A stretch of 64,000 nucleotides of DNA, from assembly GCF_017353175.1 (NCBI RefSeq), contig NZ_JAFMYW010000001.1, positions 620,001 through 684,000 on the forward strand. The letters run 5' to 3'. Numbering within the stretch: position 1 is the first letter of the stretch; each line of letters opens with the position of its first letter. The notes beneath the pieces are model-generated. The model was not told the origin of the DNA and ran no database searches. It saw only the letters and a list, made by a program, of their open reading frames with translations. The position numbers and the translations under genes were made by a program. Below, one piece after another: positions 53,238-63,204 of the stretch. Origin of the DNA: Fibrella forsythiae. Lineage in GTDB: Bacteria > Bacteroidota > Bacteroidia > Cytophagales > Spirosomataceae.

Positions 53238-53823
53238 TGTTCAGCTCTTCAACCTGCGCCCAGAAATCAAGATCAATTGCAGCCGGTTCGAACCGCACTT
53301 CGGCAAGGTCTGCTTTATGCCTGATGATCACCCATTTGGGCGCTTTATCTTCCGTTAGCTTCGATAGTGGTTCGGCATACTCCCGTTTGAAGAGCGCTGG
53401 CATGTGCACCTGATCTGCATACCGTGTGGCCACCATGCCTTTACCCGATTCCAGTTGTGTTGCCACCAGTTGCTTCAATAATGCAGGTGTGACAAATGGC
53501 TGATCGCAAGGCATCACAATAAACGACTCGATGGTTGGCTGCATCAGAAAAAGTCCGGCCAAACCAATACGTACCGACGTTGCAATGCCATCAGTATAAG
53601 TAGGATTATCGATCAGTGTGACCCCCAGGCCGTCTAATTCTGGTGCCACCTGTTCACGGCGATCTCCCAGGACCACCACCACCGGACCACCCAGATCTGC
53701 AGCCAGAGCCAGTTGGGCAGCGTTACGCACTAACGATGTCCCGTTTATGGTGAGCAACTGCTTGGCAATGCCCCCGAAGCGCTTCGACGATCCCGCCGCG
53801 AGTACAATAATGCCTGTTTTCAT
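53233..53823 (-). CDS. MobA-like nucleotidyltransferase (MocA type)
   Basis: ATG at 53823 (MKTGIIVLAAGSSKRFGGIA); a GTG five codons earlier at 53838 is also possible. 196 aa with the NTP-transferase fold: LAAGSSKRFG-KQLL for the nucleotide, and FIVMPCDQPFVTPALLKQL with the metal-binding Asp. It resembles CTP:molybdopterin cytidylyltransferase, which would match the modABC genes 16 kb upstream, but related enzymes act on other substrates. Confidence 0.82.
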   Translation of the reverse strand: MKTGIIVLAAGSSKRFGGIAKQLLTINGTSLVRNAAQLALAADLGGPVVVVLGDRREQVAPELDGLGVTLIDNPTYTDGIATSVRIGLAGLFLMQPTIESFIVMPCDQPFVTPALLKQLVATQLESGKGMVATRYADQVHMPALFKREYAEPLSKLTEDKAPKWVIIRHKADLAEVRFEPAAIDLDFWAQVEELNK

Positions 53824-53837
53824 CTGGCCGATACTCA

Positions 53838-54611
53838 CTAATAGACTGGAAATGTCAGCGCAACGTAGGTAAGGCCAGCACGGTTTCTGAACCGGTTATT
53901 ACCATCAACCGTGTTTTTGACTGATGTGGTGTATTCTGATGTTAGCCATTGATACCCAACTTTTACACCGAGACGCTGGCCAAGTAATACGCGTGCATAC
54001 ACTTCTGTTGCCAGCGTTCCAATCGAATTGTCGCCCAGTAGCTGAAGGTTGGCAATTGTAGGCTTCGCCGTCTGGTTTACATTCGCTCCGGTGAAACGCG
54101 CCAGTGAATCTGCGCCAGCCGCCGTTTGACCGGCAACGAATTTGCCAGTTGAAGAAAGGTACTGGCCAACCCGGTTTTTACCCAGTGCTAATCCGAGTAT
54201 ATCTGCACTAGCTCCAATTTCCAGGAATTTGATGTGGATCTGCGCCCGAACCCCAAAATTCAACGACGTACCTGATGCAGAAGCCATTCGAAGTGTATCC
54301 AGATTGGCAGGTACTATTGGTGCCCCTAACGCATTAAAACCTGTTTTACCGCCGCGCGTCAGGTTTGCTGGTGCCGTTGTGTAATCAACATTGCTGGCAT
54401 AATTTGTGCGAAATGTGGCCGTCCAGCCAACAGATAAAAACTTTTGCTTCGTTACATGAAGCAGCTGATAGTAGGTAAGTGATGGACTTATCTGTTCTTT
54501 GGCAAAGCCGGCTCCCAGGTCTACACCAGCGCTTAAGCGGTTTGAAACGGGTGATTGCGCCACCGATACTAACGGCAGAAAACAGATAAACAGAATTCGT
54601 AATTTGTTCAT
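53838..54611 (-). CDS. Secreted outer-membrane-barrel-like protein (257 aa)
   Basis: Start at 54611 (MNKLRILFICFLPLVSVAQ), a clean signal peptide; the frame is open 30 codons further upstream. The mature part has repeated amphipathic strands (LSAGVDLGAGFAKEQISPSL, FGVRAQIHIKFLEIGASADI, VYARVLLGQRLGVKVGYQWL) ending in aromatic LTYVALTFPVY, as outer-membrane barrels do. Function unknown. Confidence 0.72.
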   Translation of the reverse strand: MNKLRILFICFLPLVSVAQSPVSNRLSAGVDLGAGFAKEQISPSLTYYQLLHVTKQKFLSVGWTATFRTNYASNVDYTTAPANLTRGGKTGFNALGAPIVPANLDTLRMASASGTSLNFGVRAQIHIKFLEIGASADILGLALGKNRVGQYLSSTGKFVAGQTAAGADSLARFTGANVNQTAKPTIANLQLLGDNSIGTLATEVYARVLLGQRLGVKVGYQWLTSEYTTSVKNTVDGNNRFRNRAGLTYVALTFPVY

Positions 54612-54714
54612 AGTCATAAATAAAGCCAGAGGCCGTGGCCGGGCAGGCCAACCTCTGACTGTTGTGTAGTCGCCGCAAATATACGGCTGATTTCGCGGCA
54701 AAGAGAAAGATACA

Positions 54715-55080
54715 CTATACCAATGCCTCGAAAGCTGACGCCTGCTTCAATGTGCGTTCACTGCCTGTTTCAGGGTCATTGTATGTATAGTCACCAACCT
54801 GGATCGACACCTTTTTACCCAATAACTGATTCGTATCCAGCTCTTTTTTGGCTTCAGCCTCTACCCCGGCCGCCTGGCATAGCTCCATCAAGACGGGCAT
54901 ACCCGTTGGCGAGATATAAAAACGCTGGTTCACAAATCCATCTTCATTCTCAAAACGACAGGCAATAAATGGAATACCCTTATACTCGCTTTTCCCCTCG
55001 TCTATATTGGTGATTTCAACCTCGTGTCGGCCATCAGCCAGGAATGGTTTGTCCAGCCCTTCTTCTACATTAATTTTCAT
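54715..55080 (-). CDS. Hypothetical cytosolic protein (121 aa)
   Basis: Start at 55080 (MKINVEEGLDKPFLADGRHE). A beta-rich N-terminal half (VEITNIDEGKSEYKGIPFIA, NQRFYISPTGMPVLMEL) and a second strand pair (KKVSIQVGDYTYNDPETGSE). The layout recalls DUF669-like OB-fold proteins of phages, which bind DNA, but the match is by eye and weak. It is divergent from the AraC-type regulator. Confidence 0.6.
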   Translation of the reverse strand: MKINVEEGLDKPFLADGRHEVEITNIDEGKSEYKGIPFIACRFENEDGFVNQRFYISPTGMPVLMELCQAAGVEAEAKKELDTNQLLGKKVSIQVGDYTYNDPETGSERTLKQASAFEALV

Positions 55081-55225
55081 TACGCTGCGTGTTAGATTCG
55101 TACTTTGGTAACGTAAACTGACCATCAAGTGTTAGTCGAATACGATCAGAGAATCCTAATTAGCTAGATTAACTAGGCCACGGTCATATGTTTTTTGCTT
55201 CTTATTTTCATTAACCTATCCTGGA

Positions 55226-56914
55226 ATGAAAGCCTATTGGCTACTACTATGGTTGTTATTTCAGCTGGCTGGATTTAGTTCGTCTGCTCAGGTACGGTCG
55301 CATCCAGTACCTACCTACCAGTTTATCATTACCGAACTGCCCGTGAATACCCCTCACGATGCGCAGCTGTTTTTGTCAGGCAATTTCAACAAGTGGAACT
55401 CTGCTCATCCGTCGTTTCGGTTCAATCGAATGATCGACGGCTCATATCAACTTACTGTTCGCACAGATCTGCCTCGTCTGGAATTCAAAGTAACACGCGG
55501 GACCTGGGAATCTGTTGAAGGGCAGGAGAACGGTAACGCTCGGCCAAATCATATTCTGTTCCGTTCTGCGAGCAAAAGCCCGGTTGAAGTAGACATTGCA
55601 ATTCGGAGTTGGGAGGATCTCTCAGGTACGTTCCATTTTTACTCAATATATGATCTTCTGATGCTCTTTTCGGCATTTCAGGGGGTCTTGCTATTAATCG
55701 CCATACCCAGCATTCAGAACTATAACCGATCTGCCAACCGTTGGCTGGTATTGTTGTTGGGACTTACTTCGCTATTAGTATTCGTTCGCACAGTGGCAGC
55801 GTACCGCGATGTAGCCCAGGCGTATACTAAGTTACTTCTGGTGCCCGATCTTATTCTCTTCCTGTACGCACCCACTTTTTACATCTATCTTAGGAAGCTG
55901 TTATTCAACTCGTCGCGCCCGGCATCTGGATGGTGGCGGCATTTTATGCCTTCTCTGATACAGGTGGTCGTTTACATGCCTTACCTACTAAGCGATAATA
56001 AACTATTGCAGCTCAAAATCGTCAACAGAGATCCCTGGCTCTCCGGTTTGTTTATGGTGGCAGGTCTGGTTGGCCTGGTTTATAACTTCGGATACTGGCT
56101 GTTATGCCGAAGAGCTGTCAAAACCTATCAGGATAACCATGAGATGAGTTTGTCTACCGAACCACAGGTACACTACCTCAATACTGTACTCACTATTCAG
56201 GCTATTTGTCTGGGTTTGTGGTGCTTCTTCTTTGGCCTCGTTGCAGTTGGCCTCTACACAGACACAGACGTCCTGTCGATTGCGCAGAAAAATGTGGACC
56301 TGATCTGGCTGACCTTTTCTGCTATTATTTACTTACTGGGGTATTATGCTATTCATCAACCCGAGTTATTTAAATTACCGGACACTGAACATCTACCACT
56401 GCTGGAAACCGCGCCGCCAGCTGACGTTCAGATAATAGCTTCGCTTCATGCTCAGCCATCGGCAACGGCTCTACAAACAGAGCGTCTTGAACCAGCGAAA
56501 GAGGTTGCCCCAGCAATGGTAGTGGCTCCTACACCTACAGAATCGACCGAATCAGTTATAGCGCTTCGACAGCAGTTAGACACATACATGAAACGTCAGA
56601 AGCCGTATACAAATCCAAATCTAACCCTTGCGGAACTTGCCATTCGCCTTCGAATTCAACCGCATGTTCTCTCAAAACTGATCAACGAGGAATATCAGAA
56701 GAATTTCTTCGATTTTATAAATTACCACCGGATAGAAGAACTGAAACAACGGTTGAACGATCCGCAATTTCGTTCATATACGGTACTGAGTATGGCATAC
56801 GAAGTAGGTTTCAACTCAAAAACGGCGTTCAACCGGTCGTTTAAAAAATTAACCAGCCAAACGCCCAGCCAGTATCTAAGTGTACACCCAACGGCCGTGG
56901 AATTGATAGAATAA
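55226..56914 (+). CDS. Membrane-embedded AraC regulator with starch-binding-like domain
   Basis: 562 aa. Signal peptide (about 1-21), then a periplasmic domain (28-125) resembling CBM20/48 glycogen-binding modules (AQLFLSGNFNKWNSAHPSFR, YQLTVRTDLPRLEFKVTRGT). Six or seven transmembrane helices follow (about 140-375), then a Pro/Ala-rich linker (390-445) and an AraC-type HTH (about 460-560: NLTLAELAIRLRIQPHVLSK, SMAYEVGFNSKTAFNRSFKK). It looks like a one-component receptor that senses glucan outside and binds DNA inside. Right after it, in the same direction, lie susC, susD and susE. Bacteroides SusR has an analogous role but a different architecture. Confidence 0.85.
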   Translation: MKAYWLLLWLLFQLAGFSSSAQVRSHPVPTYQFIITELPVNTPHDAQLFLSGNFNKWNSAHPSFRFNRMIDGSYQLTVRTDLPRLEFKVTRGTWESVEGQENGNARPNHILFRSASKSPVEVDIAIRSWEDLSGTFHFYSIYDLLMLFSAFQGVLLLIAIPSIQNYNRSANRWLVLLLGLTSLLVFVRTVAAYRDVAQAYTKLLLVPDLILFLYAPTFYIYLRKLLFNSSRPASGWWRHFMPSLIQVVVYMPYLLSDNKLLQLKIVNRDPWLSGLFMVAGLVGLVYNFGYWLLCRRAVKTYQDNHEMSLSTEPQVHYLNTVLTIQAICLGLWCFFFGLVAVGLYTDTDVLSIAQKNVDLIWLTFSAIIYLLGYYAIHQPELFKLPDTEHLPLLETAPPADVQIIASLHAQPSATALQTERLEPAKEVAPAMVVAPTPTESTESVIALRQQLDTYMKRQKPYTNPNLTLAELAIRLRIQPHVLSKLINEEYQKNFFDFINYHRIEELKQRLNDPQFRSYTVLSMAYEVGFNSKTAFNRSFKKLTSQTPSQYLSVHPTAVELIE

Positions 56915-56946
56915 ATCCATTTTTTTAGACAGTAAGACAGATCGAC

Positions 56947-56973
56947 GCGTGCCATTTTCATAAAATGGCACGC
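56947..56973 (+). terminator. Terminator after the AraC-type regulator
   Basis: A 12-bp perfect stem (GCGTGCCATTTT/AAAATGGCACGC) with a 3-nt loop, followed by TTTTTAT, 32 bp past the regulator stop. It separates the regulator from susC. Confidence 0.88.
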
Positions 56974-57083
56974 TTTTTATATTATAACTCACTGAATATC
57001 AAACAATCATACTAATAAATACCATTTTGGCAGCTATATAACTTCGTGAGGAAACTGGAACGACATGGACAAACTGAATATAT

Positions 57084-57091
57084 TATTTTTG
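57084..57091 (+). promoter_or_regulatory. susC promoter -7 box
   Basis: TATTTTTG matches TAnnTTTG exactly and lies 72 bp before the susC ATG. The A+T-rich stretch 56975-57090 upstream is the natural place for the AraC-type regulator to bind. Confidence 0.55.
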
Positions 57092-57163
57092 CAAGATAAA
57101 GTTGGCTCAAAATACTCAACAGGGCCTTCGCGTTTTTTCTTCTAACATTCAATACGTTAACCT

Positions 57164-60100
57164 ATGAATTACCTCTCTGTCAGAAGGTTTTTCCAAACGG
57201 CAGCGGCGACTTGTAACAGTTCGCTAAAGGCGTTTATGGTGTTGATGCTGCTCGGATCTTATCCGGTGCTGGCGCAGGACCAAACAATTACCGGAACCGT
57301 CACTGAAGTAAACGGCTCTCCACTACCCGGTGTTACGGTTGCCCTAAAAGGAACAACGAAGGGCGCCAACACGGACGCTACCGGCTCGTTCCGCATTCAG
57401 GCTCCAGCTTCGGGTATACTGGTTTTCAGCTTTGTCGGTAAAATTTCACAGGAAGTTGCCATCGGCAATAAAACTACTGTAAACGTAGCCCTTGCCGATG
57501 ATTCAAAATCATTACAGGAGGTTGTTGTAACGGGCTACGGTACGCAGCGCCGCAAAGACCTGACCGGTTCAATTGCCTCTATCTCCTCGGATGAGTTTCA
57601 GAAAGGAAATATTATTGCTCCTGAACAACTCATTGCCGGTAAGCTGGCCGGTGTATCTATTACCCCCCCGAGTGGTCAGCCTGGCGGTGGTAGCACTATT
57701 CGTATTCGGGGCGGATCATCGCTCAACGCCAGCAATGATCCGTTGGTTGTGATTGACAACGTACCTGTCGATAACCAGGGAATTTCCGGAGCGGCCAACC
57801 CGTTGAGCCTGATTAACCCGAATGACATCGAAACGTTCACAGTCCTGAAAGATGCCTCGGCGGCGGCCATTTACGGGGCTCGCGCAGCTAATGGTGTCAT
57901 TCTGATTACGACAAAGAAAGGAGCCACAGGCGCTCCTAAAATCACATTTTCAACGCAGTTATCGCTTTCGCGCATTGCCAAGAAAGTATCGGTCCTGAAT
58001 TCAGATCAGTTCCGGTCATTGATTAACGACGTAACACCTGCCACAGGCTTCACAACACCAGAGCAGCGTTCGCTAACAAGCGGAACCACCAGCACCGACT
58101 GGCAGGACCAGATTTATCAAACAGGTATCAGTAATGATAACAACCTGGCCATCTCGGGTGCATACAGGAACATCCCCTACCGTGTATCCTACGGCTACAC
58201 GACACAGAATGGTATTCTGAAAACGTCAAACTTCCAGCGTCACTCAGTGGCCCTGAACCTGTCACCTAAGTTTTTGAATAACGACCTCCGGGTAGATATC
58301 AGCGCTAAAGGGTCAATTGTCTACAACCGCTTTGCCGATCAGGGTGCCATTGGTTCAGCAATCAGCTTCGATCCAACTAAGCCCGTCTATAGTGGCAATG
58401 ATAACTACGGCGGTTTCTTCGAATGGCTCGACCCGACAACCGGGCGGCCAAACGGGCAGGCTACCCGCAATCCGCTGGGTTTACTGCTGGAAAAACAGGA
58501 TCGTAACCAGATCAACCGCCTGGTTGGTAACGTACAACTCGACTACCGCATGCCGTTCCTGCGTGAACTGCGGGCTAACCTGAACCTCGGTCTTGACGCT
58601 TCATCGACGGATGGCCGTGTTCTTGTGCCAGCCTACGCAGCCTCGAGTTTTGGCCGTGGGCAGGGTCGTCCGGGCATCACGGGTGACTATGCCACTACCG
58701 GAGGCATTGACCGGATTTACACGCAGACCCGGACCAACAAGACGCTGGAATTCTACCTGAACTACGCAAAGGATCTGAAAAGCATTAGAAGTCGAGTTGA
58801 TCTGACGGGTGGGTATTCGTACCAGGATTTTATCCGTGATGAACCAAGCTACGCCGATAACATTGCATCGGGTGCCCAGTACAATCCGGCGGGTAACCCA
58901 TTCCGCACACAGTACACCCTGCTGGCGTTCTTTGGTCGCCTCAATTACACGTTCAATGATAAGTACGTGCTCACGGGAACAATTCGTCGCGACGGTACTT
59001 CCCGGTTTAGTCCGAATGCGCGCTGGGGTTGGTTCCCATCACTGGGGGCTTCATGGAGTGTAAAAGACGAGAATTTCCTGAAAGACTCGAAGACTGTTTC
59101 AGCGCTTAAATTGCGGTTAGGTTACGGGGTAACGGGCCAGCAGGATCTGCCGGCAGGGGTGAGCAACTATCCGTATCTGCCAACGTACCTGATCTCTGAC
59201 CCAACGGCGCAATACCAGTTCGGAAACACGTTCTACAACACGCTGCGGGCTGGTGGATATGATGCCAACATTAAGTGGGAACAAACCGAGTCGATCAACG
59301 CCGCCGTTGACTACGCCCTGTTTGATGGCCGTATTTCGGGTAGCATCGATTTCTACGATAAGAAAACCAAGGACCTGCTGGCTGTTATTCCGGTAGCAGC
59401 TGGCTCAAACCTGACCAACCAGATTCTGACCAACGTTGGTAATCTGCAGAACCGTGGCGTCGAATTTTTGATCAACACGACGCCCATCCAGCGCGAAGGG
59501 TTGAAACTCGAAGTAGGTTTCAACTATACCTACAATGAGAATAAGATCACGAATTTGACTAAAGTGCCAACGCCAAACGATCCGGGCATTCTGGTAGGCG
59601 GCATTTCGGGCGGAACGGGTAACACCATCCAGATTCAGACGGTTGGTTACCCAACCAATACATTCTACGTAAACCGTCAGATATACAATGCCAATGGTCA
59701 GCCAATTGAGGGGGTATATCAGGATATGAACGCCGACGGCAGCATCACCGTTAACGACCGGTACCGGTATAAAACGGCTAACCCGGTACAGCTCTTCGGG
59801 TTTACCTCAAGCCTGGCGGTTGGTCAGTTCACGGCCAGCTTCGTATTGCGCGGAACGGCCGGCAACTACGTGTATAACAACGTTCGGGCGGGTAATGGAA
59901 CCACGCAGAGTATGGTCAACTCACTGGGCTTCCTGTCCAATGCATCGACAAACGTGCTTGATACCCGTTTCCGTACGCAACAGTTCTTCTCTGATTACTA
60001 CGTAGAGAACGCTTCATTCCTGCGTCTCGACAACCTGAACTTCGGCTACAACTTCGGTCGGGTAATTGGCAGCCGGGCTAACCTGCGCCTGAACGCCACC

Positions 60101-60223
60101 TTCCAGAACCTGTTCGTCATTACTAAATATTCGGGCCTCGATCCGGAAATTTCTGGGGGTATCGACAACAACTTCTACCCTCGCCCCCGCGTAGGCACAC
60201 TGGGTCTGAATCTTGACTTCTAA
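57164..60223 (+). CDS. susC: SusC-family TonB-dependent outer-membrane transporter
   Basis: 1019 aa. Signal peptide, a carboxypeptidase-D regulatory-like domain (about 40-115: VTEVNGSPLPGVTVALKGT), TonB box region (EVVVTGYGTQRRKDLTGS), plug (IRIRGGSSLNASNDPLVVID, KDASAAAIYGARAANGVILI) and a 22-strand-type barrel ending LGLNLDF. It imports oligosaccharides with its SusD partner. It stands first of three genes (susD after 15 bp). The nearby glucan-binding modules point to starch or maltodextrin. Confidence 0.94.
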   Translation: MNYLSVRRFFQTAAATCNSSLKAFMVLMLLGSYPVLAQDQTITGTVTEVNGSPLPGVTVALKGTTKGANTDATGSFRIQAPASGILVFSFVGKISQEVAIGNKTTVNVALADDSKSLQEVVVTGYGTQRRKDLTGSIASISSDEFQKGNIIAPEQLIAGKLAGVSITPPSGQPGGGSTIRIRGGSSLNASNDPLVVIDNVPVDNQGISGAANPLSLINPNDIETFTVLKDASAAAIYGARAANGVILITTKKGATGAPKITFSTQLSLSRIAKKVSVLNSDQFRSLINDVTPATGFTTPEQRSLTSGTTSTDWQDQIYQTGISNDNNLAISGAYRNIPYRVSYGYTTQNGILKTSNFQRHSVALNLSPKFLNNDLRVDISAKGSIVYNRFADQGAIGSAISFDPTKPVYSGNDNYGGFFEWLDPTTGRPNGQATRNPLGLLLEKQDRNQINRLVGNVQLDYRMPFLRELRANLNLGLDASSTDGRVLVPAYAASSFGRGQGRPGITGDYATTGGIDRIYTQTRTNKTLEFYLNYAKDLKSIRSRVDLTGGYSYQDFIRDEPSYADNIASGAQYNPAGNPFRTQYTLLAFFGRLNYTFNDKYVLTGTIRRDGTSRFSPNARWGWFPSLGASWSVKDENFLKDSKTVSALKLRLGYGVTGQQDLPAGVSNYPYLPTYLISDPTAQYQFGNTFYNTLRAGGYDANIKWEQTESINAAVDYALFDGRISGSIDFYDKKTKDLLAVIPVAAGSNLTNQILTNVGNLQNRGVEFLINTTPIQREGLKLEVGFNYTYNENKITNLTKVPTPNDPGILVGGISGGTGNTIQIQTVGYPTNTFYVNRQIYNANGQPIEGVYQDMNADGSITVNDRYRYKTANPVQLFGFTSSLAVGQFTASFVLRGTAGNYVYNNVRAGNGTTQSMVNSLGFLSNASTNVLDTRFRTQQFFSDYYVENASFLRLDNLNFGYNFGRVIGSRANLRLNATFQNLFVITKYSGLDPEISGGIDNNFYPRPRVGTLGLNLDF

Positions 60224-60238
60224 ACGACAAATCGAACC

Positions 60239-61813
60239 ATGTTTAAAGTAACACTAAGAGTTGGTATGCTGGTTGCCGCAATGGCGGTGGCTACGTCGTG
60301 TGTCAATGACCTCGACCGCGTACCTAAGTATGAAGTAACCTCGGCATCGGTCTATGCCGATCCGGCCAATTACAAAGCTGTACTGGCTCGTTTATACGCT
60401 ACCCTGGCCGTAAGCGGACAGCAGGGGCCCGCCGGTAAACCTGACATTTCGGGCATTGATGAAGGTACGTCGAACTACATGCGTCTGTACTGGAAACTCC
60501 AGGAGTTGCCGACCGATGAAGCCAAAATCGCCTGGAACGATGCCACCATTCAGGATATCAACAAGATTACCTGGACGTCGAGCGATGGTTTCATTACGGC
60601 AATGTATAACCGGATTTTTTATCTGATTTCGCTCTCAAACGAATTCATCCGCGAGACAACGGATGCCAAACTGGCTGAGCGCAGCATCACCGGTCAGGCA
60701 GCAACGGATGCAAAAACGTATCGGGCTGAGGCGCGTTTCCTGCGGGCAATGGCCTATTTCCACGCTATCGATATGTTCGGTACGGTTCCGTTCGTAACAG
60801 AAGCCGATGCGCCGGGTTCGTTCCTGCCACGTCAGGCAACTCGTCAGGAGTTGTTTACATACGTAGAAAGTGAACTGAAAGCCATTGAAACAGAGCTGGC
60901 AGCACCTGGCGCTGCCGAGTATGGCCGGGCCGACCGGGCTGCCGCCCAGGCCATTCTGGCGCGTTTGTATCTGAACGCGCAAGTGTATACGAGCACAGCT
61001 AAATACAGTGAAGCCATCACTTATGCGAAGAAAGTAATTGATTCGGGTGTGTACAAGCTGGAACCAACGTACCAGAACCTGTTTACGGCCGATAATAACT
61101 TATCCAAAGAGATCATTTTCCCGATCACTTTCGATGGCACGCGTACCCAGACATATGGTGGAATGACCTTCCTGGTGCATGCGCAGGTGGGTGGTTCCAT
61201 GAACGTGAGCAGCTACGGGGTCAATGGCGGTTGGGCCGGCATCCGCTCAACCCAGAAACTGGCCGATGTATTTCCGGATGCAACAGCAGCTGCCGACAAA
61301 CGCGGGGTGTTTTACACCGACGGGCAGCAACGCGATCTGAATGATCTGGGTACGTTCACCGACGGTTACGCCATTACGAAATACAAAAACGTAACCTCTA
61401 CCGGTAAGCCAGGTTCTGACCAACAGTTTGTGGATACTGATTTCCCGCTGATTCGCCTGGCCGATATGTATCTGACCTACGCCGAAGCCGTTTTGCGCGG
61501 CGGAACCGGTGGCGATCAGGCAACGGCGATTAGCTACGTGAACCTGTTGCGTACCCGTGCTAAAGCAGCAGCGGTCAGTTCGATCAATCTGGATTTCATT
61601 CTGGCCGAACGGGCGCGTGAACTCTATTGGGAAGGGTACCGTCGGACTGACCTGATTCGTTACGAGCGGTTTGTTACAGGAACGTACCTGTGGCCCTGGA
61701 AAGGTGGCGTGAAGGAGGGGCGTGCTGTAGATGTCCGCTTCAATCTATATCCGATTCCGGCAACAGACCTGGTGGCAAATCCAACGCTACGCCAAAACGG
61801 CAGTGGCTATTAA
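60239..61813 (+). CDS. susD: SusD-family glycan-binding lipoprotein
   Basis: 524 aa. Lipobox in VAMAVATSC, then tetratricopeptide-like helices of SusD/RagB: AEARFLRAMAYFHAIDMFGT, DRAAAQAILARLYLNAQVYT and DFILAERARELYWEGYRRTD. It is the lid of the SusC transporter at the cell surface, where it binds glycan before import. Follows susC after 15 bp and is followed by a hairpin and susE. Confidence 0.94.
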   Translation: MFKVTLRVGMLVAAMAVATSCVNDLDRVPKYEVTSASVYADPANYKAVLARLYATLAVSGQQGPAGKPDISGIDEGTSNYMRLYWKLQELPTDEAKIAWNDATIQDINKITWTSSDGFITAMYNRIFYLISLSNEFIRETTDAKLAERSITGQAATDAKTYRAEARFLRAMAYFHAIDMFGTVPFVTEADAPGSFLPRQATRQELFTYVESELKAIETELAAPGAAEYGRADRAAAQAILARLYLNAQVYTSTAKYSEAITYAKKVIDSGVYKLEPTYQNLFTADNNLSKEIIFPITFDGTRTQTYGGMTFLVHAQVGGSMNVSSYGVNGGWAGIRSTQKLADVFPDATAAADKRGVFYTDGQQRDLNDLGTFTDGYAITKYKNVTSTGKPGSDQQFVDTDFPLIRLADMYLTYAEAVLRGGTGGDQATAISYVNLLRTRAKAAAVSSINLDFILAERARELYWEGYRRTDLIRYERFVTGTYLWPWKGGVKEGRAVDVRFNLYPIPATDLVANPTLRQNGSGY

Positions 61814-61824
61814 TAGATAGCGTC

Positions 61825-61867
61825 ATGTTCTGCGTGTTGCGATTTTAGTGTCTAACACGCAGAACAT
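61825..61867. terminator. Hairpin between susD and susE
   Basis: A 14-bp perfect stem (ATGTTCTGCGTGTT/AACACGCAGAACAT) with a 15-nt loop and no T-run. In polysaccharide operons such hairpins can lower downstream expression or protect the susCD mRNA, fitting the lower need for susE. Confidence 0.65.
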
Positions 61868-61896
61868 TAACCAACTTAACAATCAACTCTATTGAT

Positions 61897-63204
61897 ATGA
61901 AATCGTTACTTAAAAGCTTCCTTGTTGTTGCGTCGGCATTGCTGACGCTGACGGCCTGTGAGAAAGAACAGGAAAAGCTCCTGCTCGATTTTTCGGCAGT
62001 ACCGGTTGTGAGCGTTTCGGCACCCACGGTTGTGCTGACTAAAGACAACGCCGATAAAGACGCCCTGACCATCAGCTGGCCGAAACCAAACTACGGCTAT
62101 GACGCCGCCGCCAATTATACGATCATGGTCGATAAAAAAGGCGGTGATTTCTCGAAAGCAGCTACGTTTCCCGTTGGCACAAGCCTGTCTAAAACCTTCA
62201 AAGCATCGGAGCTCAACAGCCTGTTGCTGGGCCTGGGTCTCGTACCGGCAACGGCTGGTGATGTTGACGTGAAAGTAATGTCGGCACTGGGTGGCCGTAC
62301 GGTGTTGTCTTCAGCACTCGCGAGCGTGAAAGCAACGCCTTACCTGGACCGCCTCGACCTGAGTTCGCCCTGGGGTGTCGTCGGCGATGCAACGGCCAAC
62401 GGTTGGAACGGTCCTGACCAACCGTTCTACAAGACATCTACGACAGGCGAGTTGGTATCATACGTGACCTTGACGGATGGCTTTATCAAATTTCGCACAA
62501 ACAACGACTGGGCTTATAGCTTAGGTGGGGCTGCCGGTAAACTCACGGCAGATAATGGCCCGAATATCGCAGTGAAAGCAGGTACATATAAGATTACAAT
62601 AAATCCCACTGCGCTGACGTATAAAATCGATCCCTTCTCGTGGGGCGTTGTTGGCGATGCAACAGCTAACGGCTGGAATGGCCCTGATCAGAATTTCTTC
62701 TATGACCCCTCTACCGATCAGTGGCGGGCCATTGTAACCCTCAAGGCAGGCGAGATCAAGTTCCGTCAGAACAATGACTGGGCTGTGAACTTCAGCGGTT
62801 TAAACGGTAAGCTCATTCAAAGCAATGACAATATAAAAGTAGCCGCCGCAGGTACGTACCTGATTACAGCTGATTTTAAAGCTACTGCGTTGACATACGC
62901 CATTGAAGCCTATAAACCCTGGGGTTTGGTAGGTAGTGCTACGCCTAAAGGCTGGGATGGACCAGATATTTTGCTTCTGCCAGATTTCAGTAAGGACGGC
63001 TACTTCTACGCCAATAACGTAAAGCTCGCAGATGGCGAAGTGAAGTTCCGGCAAGACAACAAGTGGGATAATAACTATGGCCTCACAGGCGGCGTCTTCG
63101 TAAAGAATAGTAGTGACAACATTAAGGTAACGGCCGGCACATACGATGTCGTATTTGATCTAACCAACGCATCAGCTCCGAAGTATAAGCTGATGAAGAA
63201 ATAG
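61897..63204 (+). CDS. SusE/SusF-type glucan-binding lipoprotein, three modules
   Basis: 435 aa. Lipobox (ALLTLTAC), then an N-terminal Ig-like SusE domain (about 25-145; LTISWPKPNYGYDAAANYTI) and three starch-binding modules in a row. The first two start with WGVVGDATANGWNGPDQ, the third with WGLVGSATPKGWDGPD; each ends in a lysine/aromatic strand (IKFRTNNDW, IKFRQNNDW, VKFRQDNKW) and an Asn-Ile-Lys-Val motif. It sits at the cell surface and holds starch near SusC/D. Three modules give it SusF-like size with a SusE-type start. Confidence 0.9.
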   Translation: MKSLLKSFLVVASALLTLTACEKEQEKLLLDFSAVPVVSVSAPTVVLTKDNADKDALTISWPKPNYGYDAAANYTIMVDKKGGDFSKAATFPVGTSLSKTFKASELNSLLLGLGLVPATAGDVDVKVMSALGGRTVLSSALASVKATPYLDRLDLSSPWGVVGDATANGWNGPDQPFYKTSTTGELVSYVTLTDGFIKFRTNNDWAYSLGGAAGKLTADNGPNIAVKAGTYKITINPTALTYKIDPFSWGVVGDATANGWNGPDQNFFYDPSTDQWRAIVTLKAGEIKFRQNNDWAVNFSGLNGKLIQSNDNIKVAAAGTYLITADFKATALTYAIEAYKPWGLVGSATPKGWDGPDILLLPDFSKDGYFYANNVKLADGEVKFRQDNKWDNNYGLTGGVFVKNSSDNIKVTAGTYDVVFDLTNASAPKYKLMKK

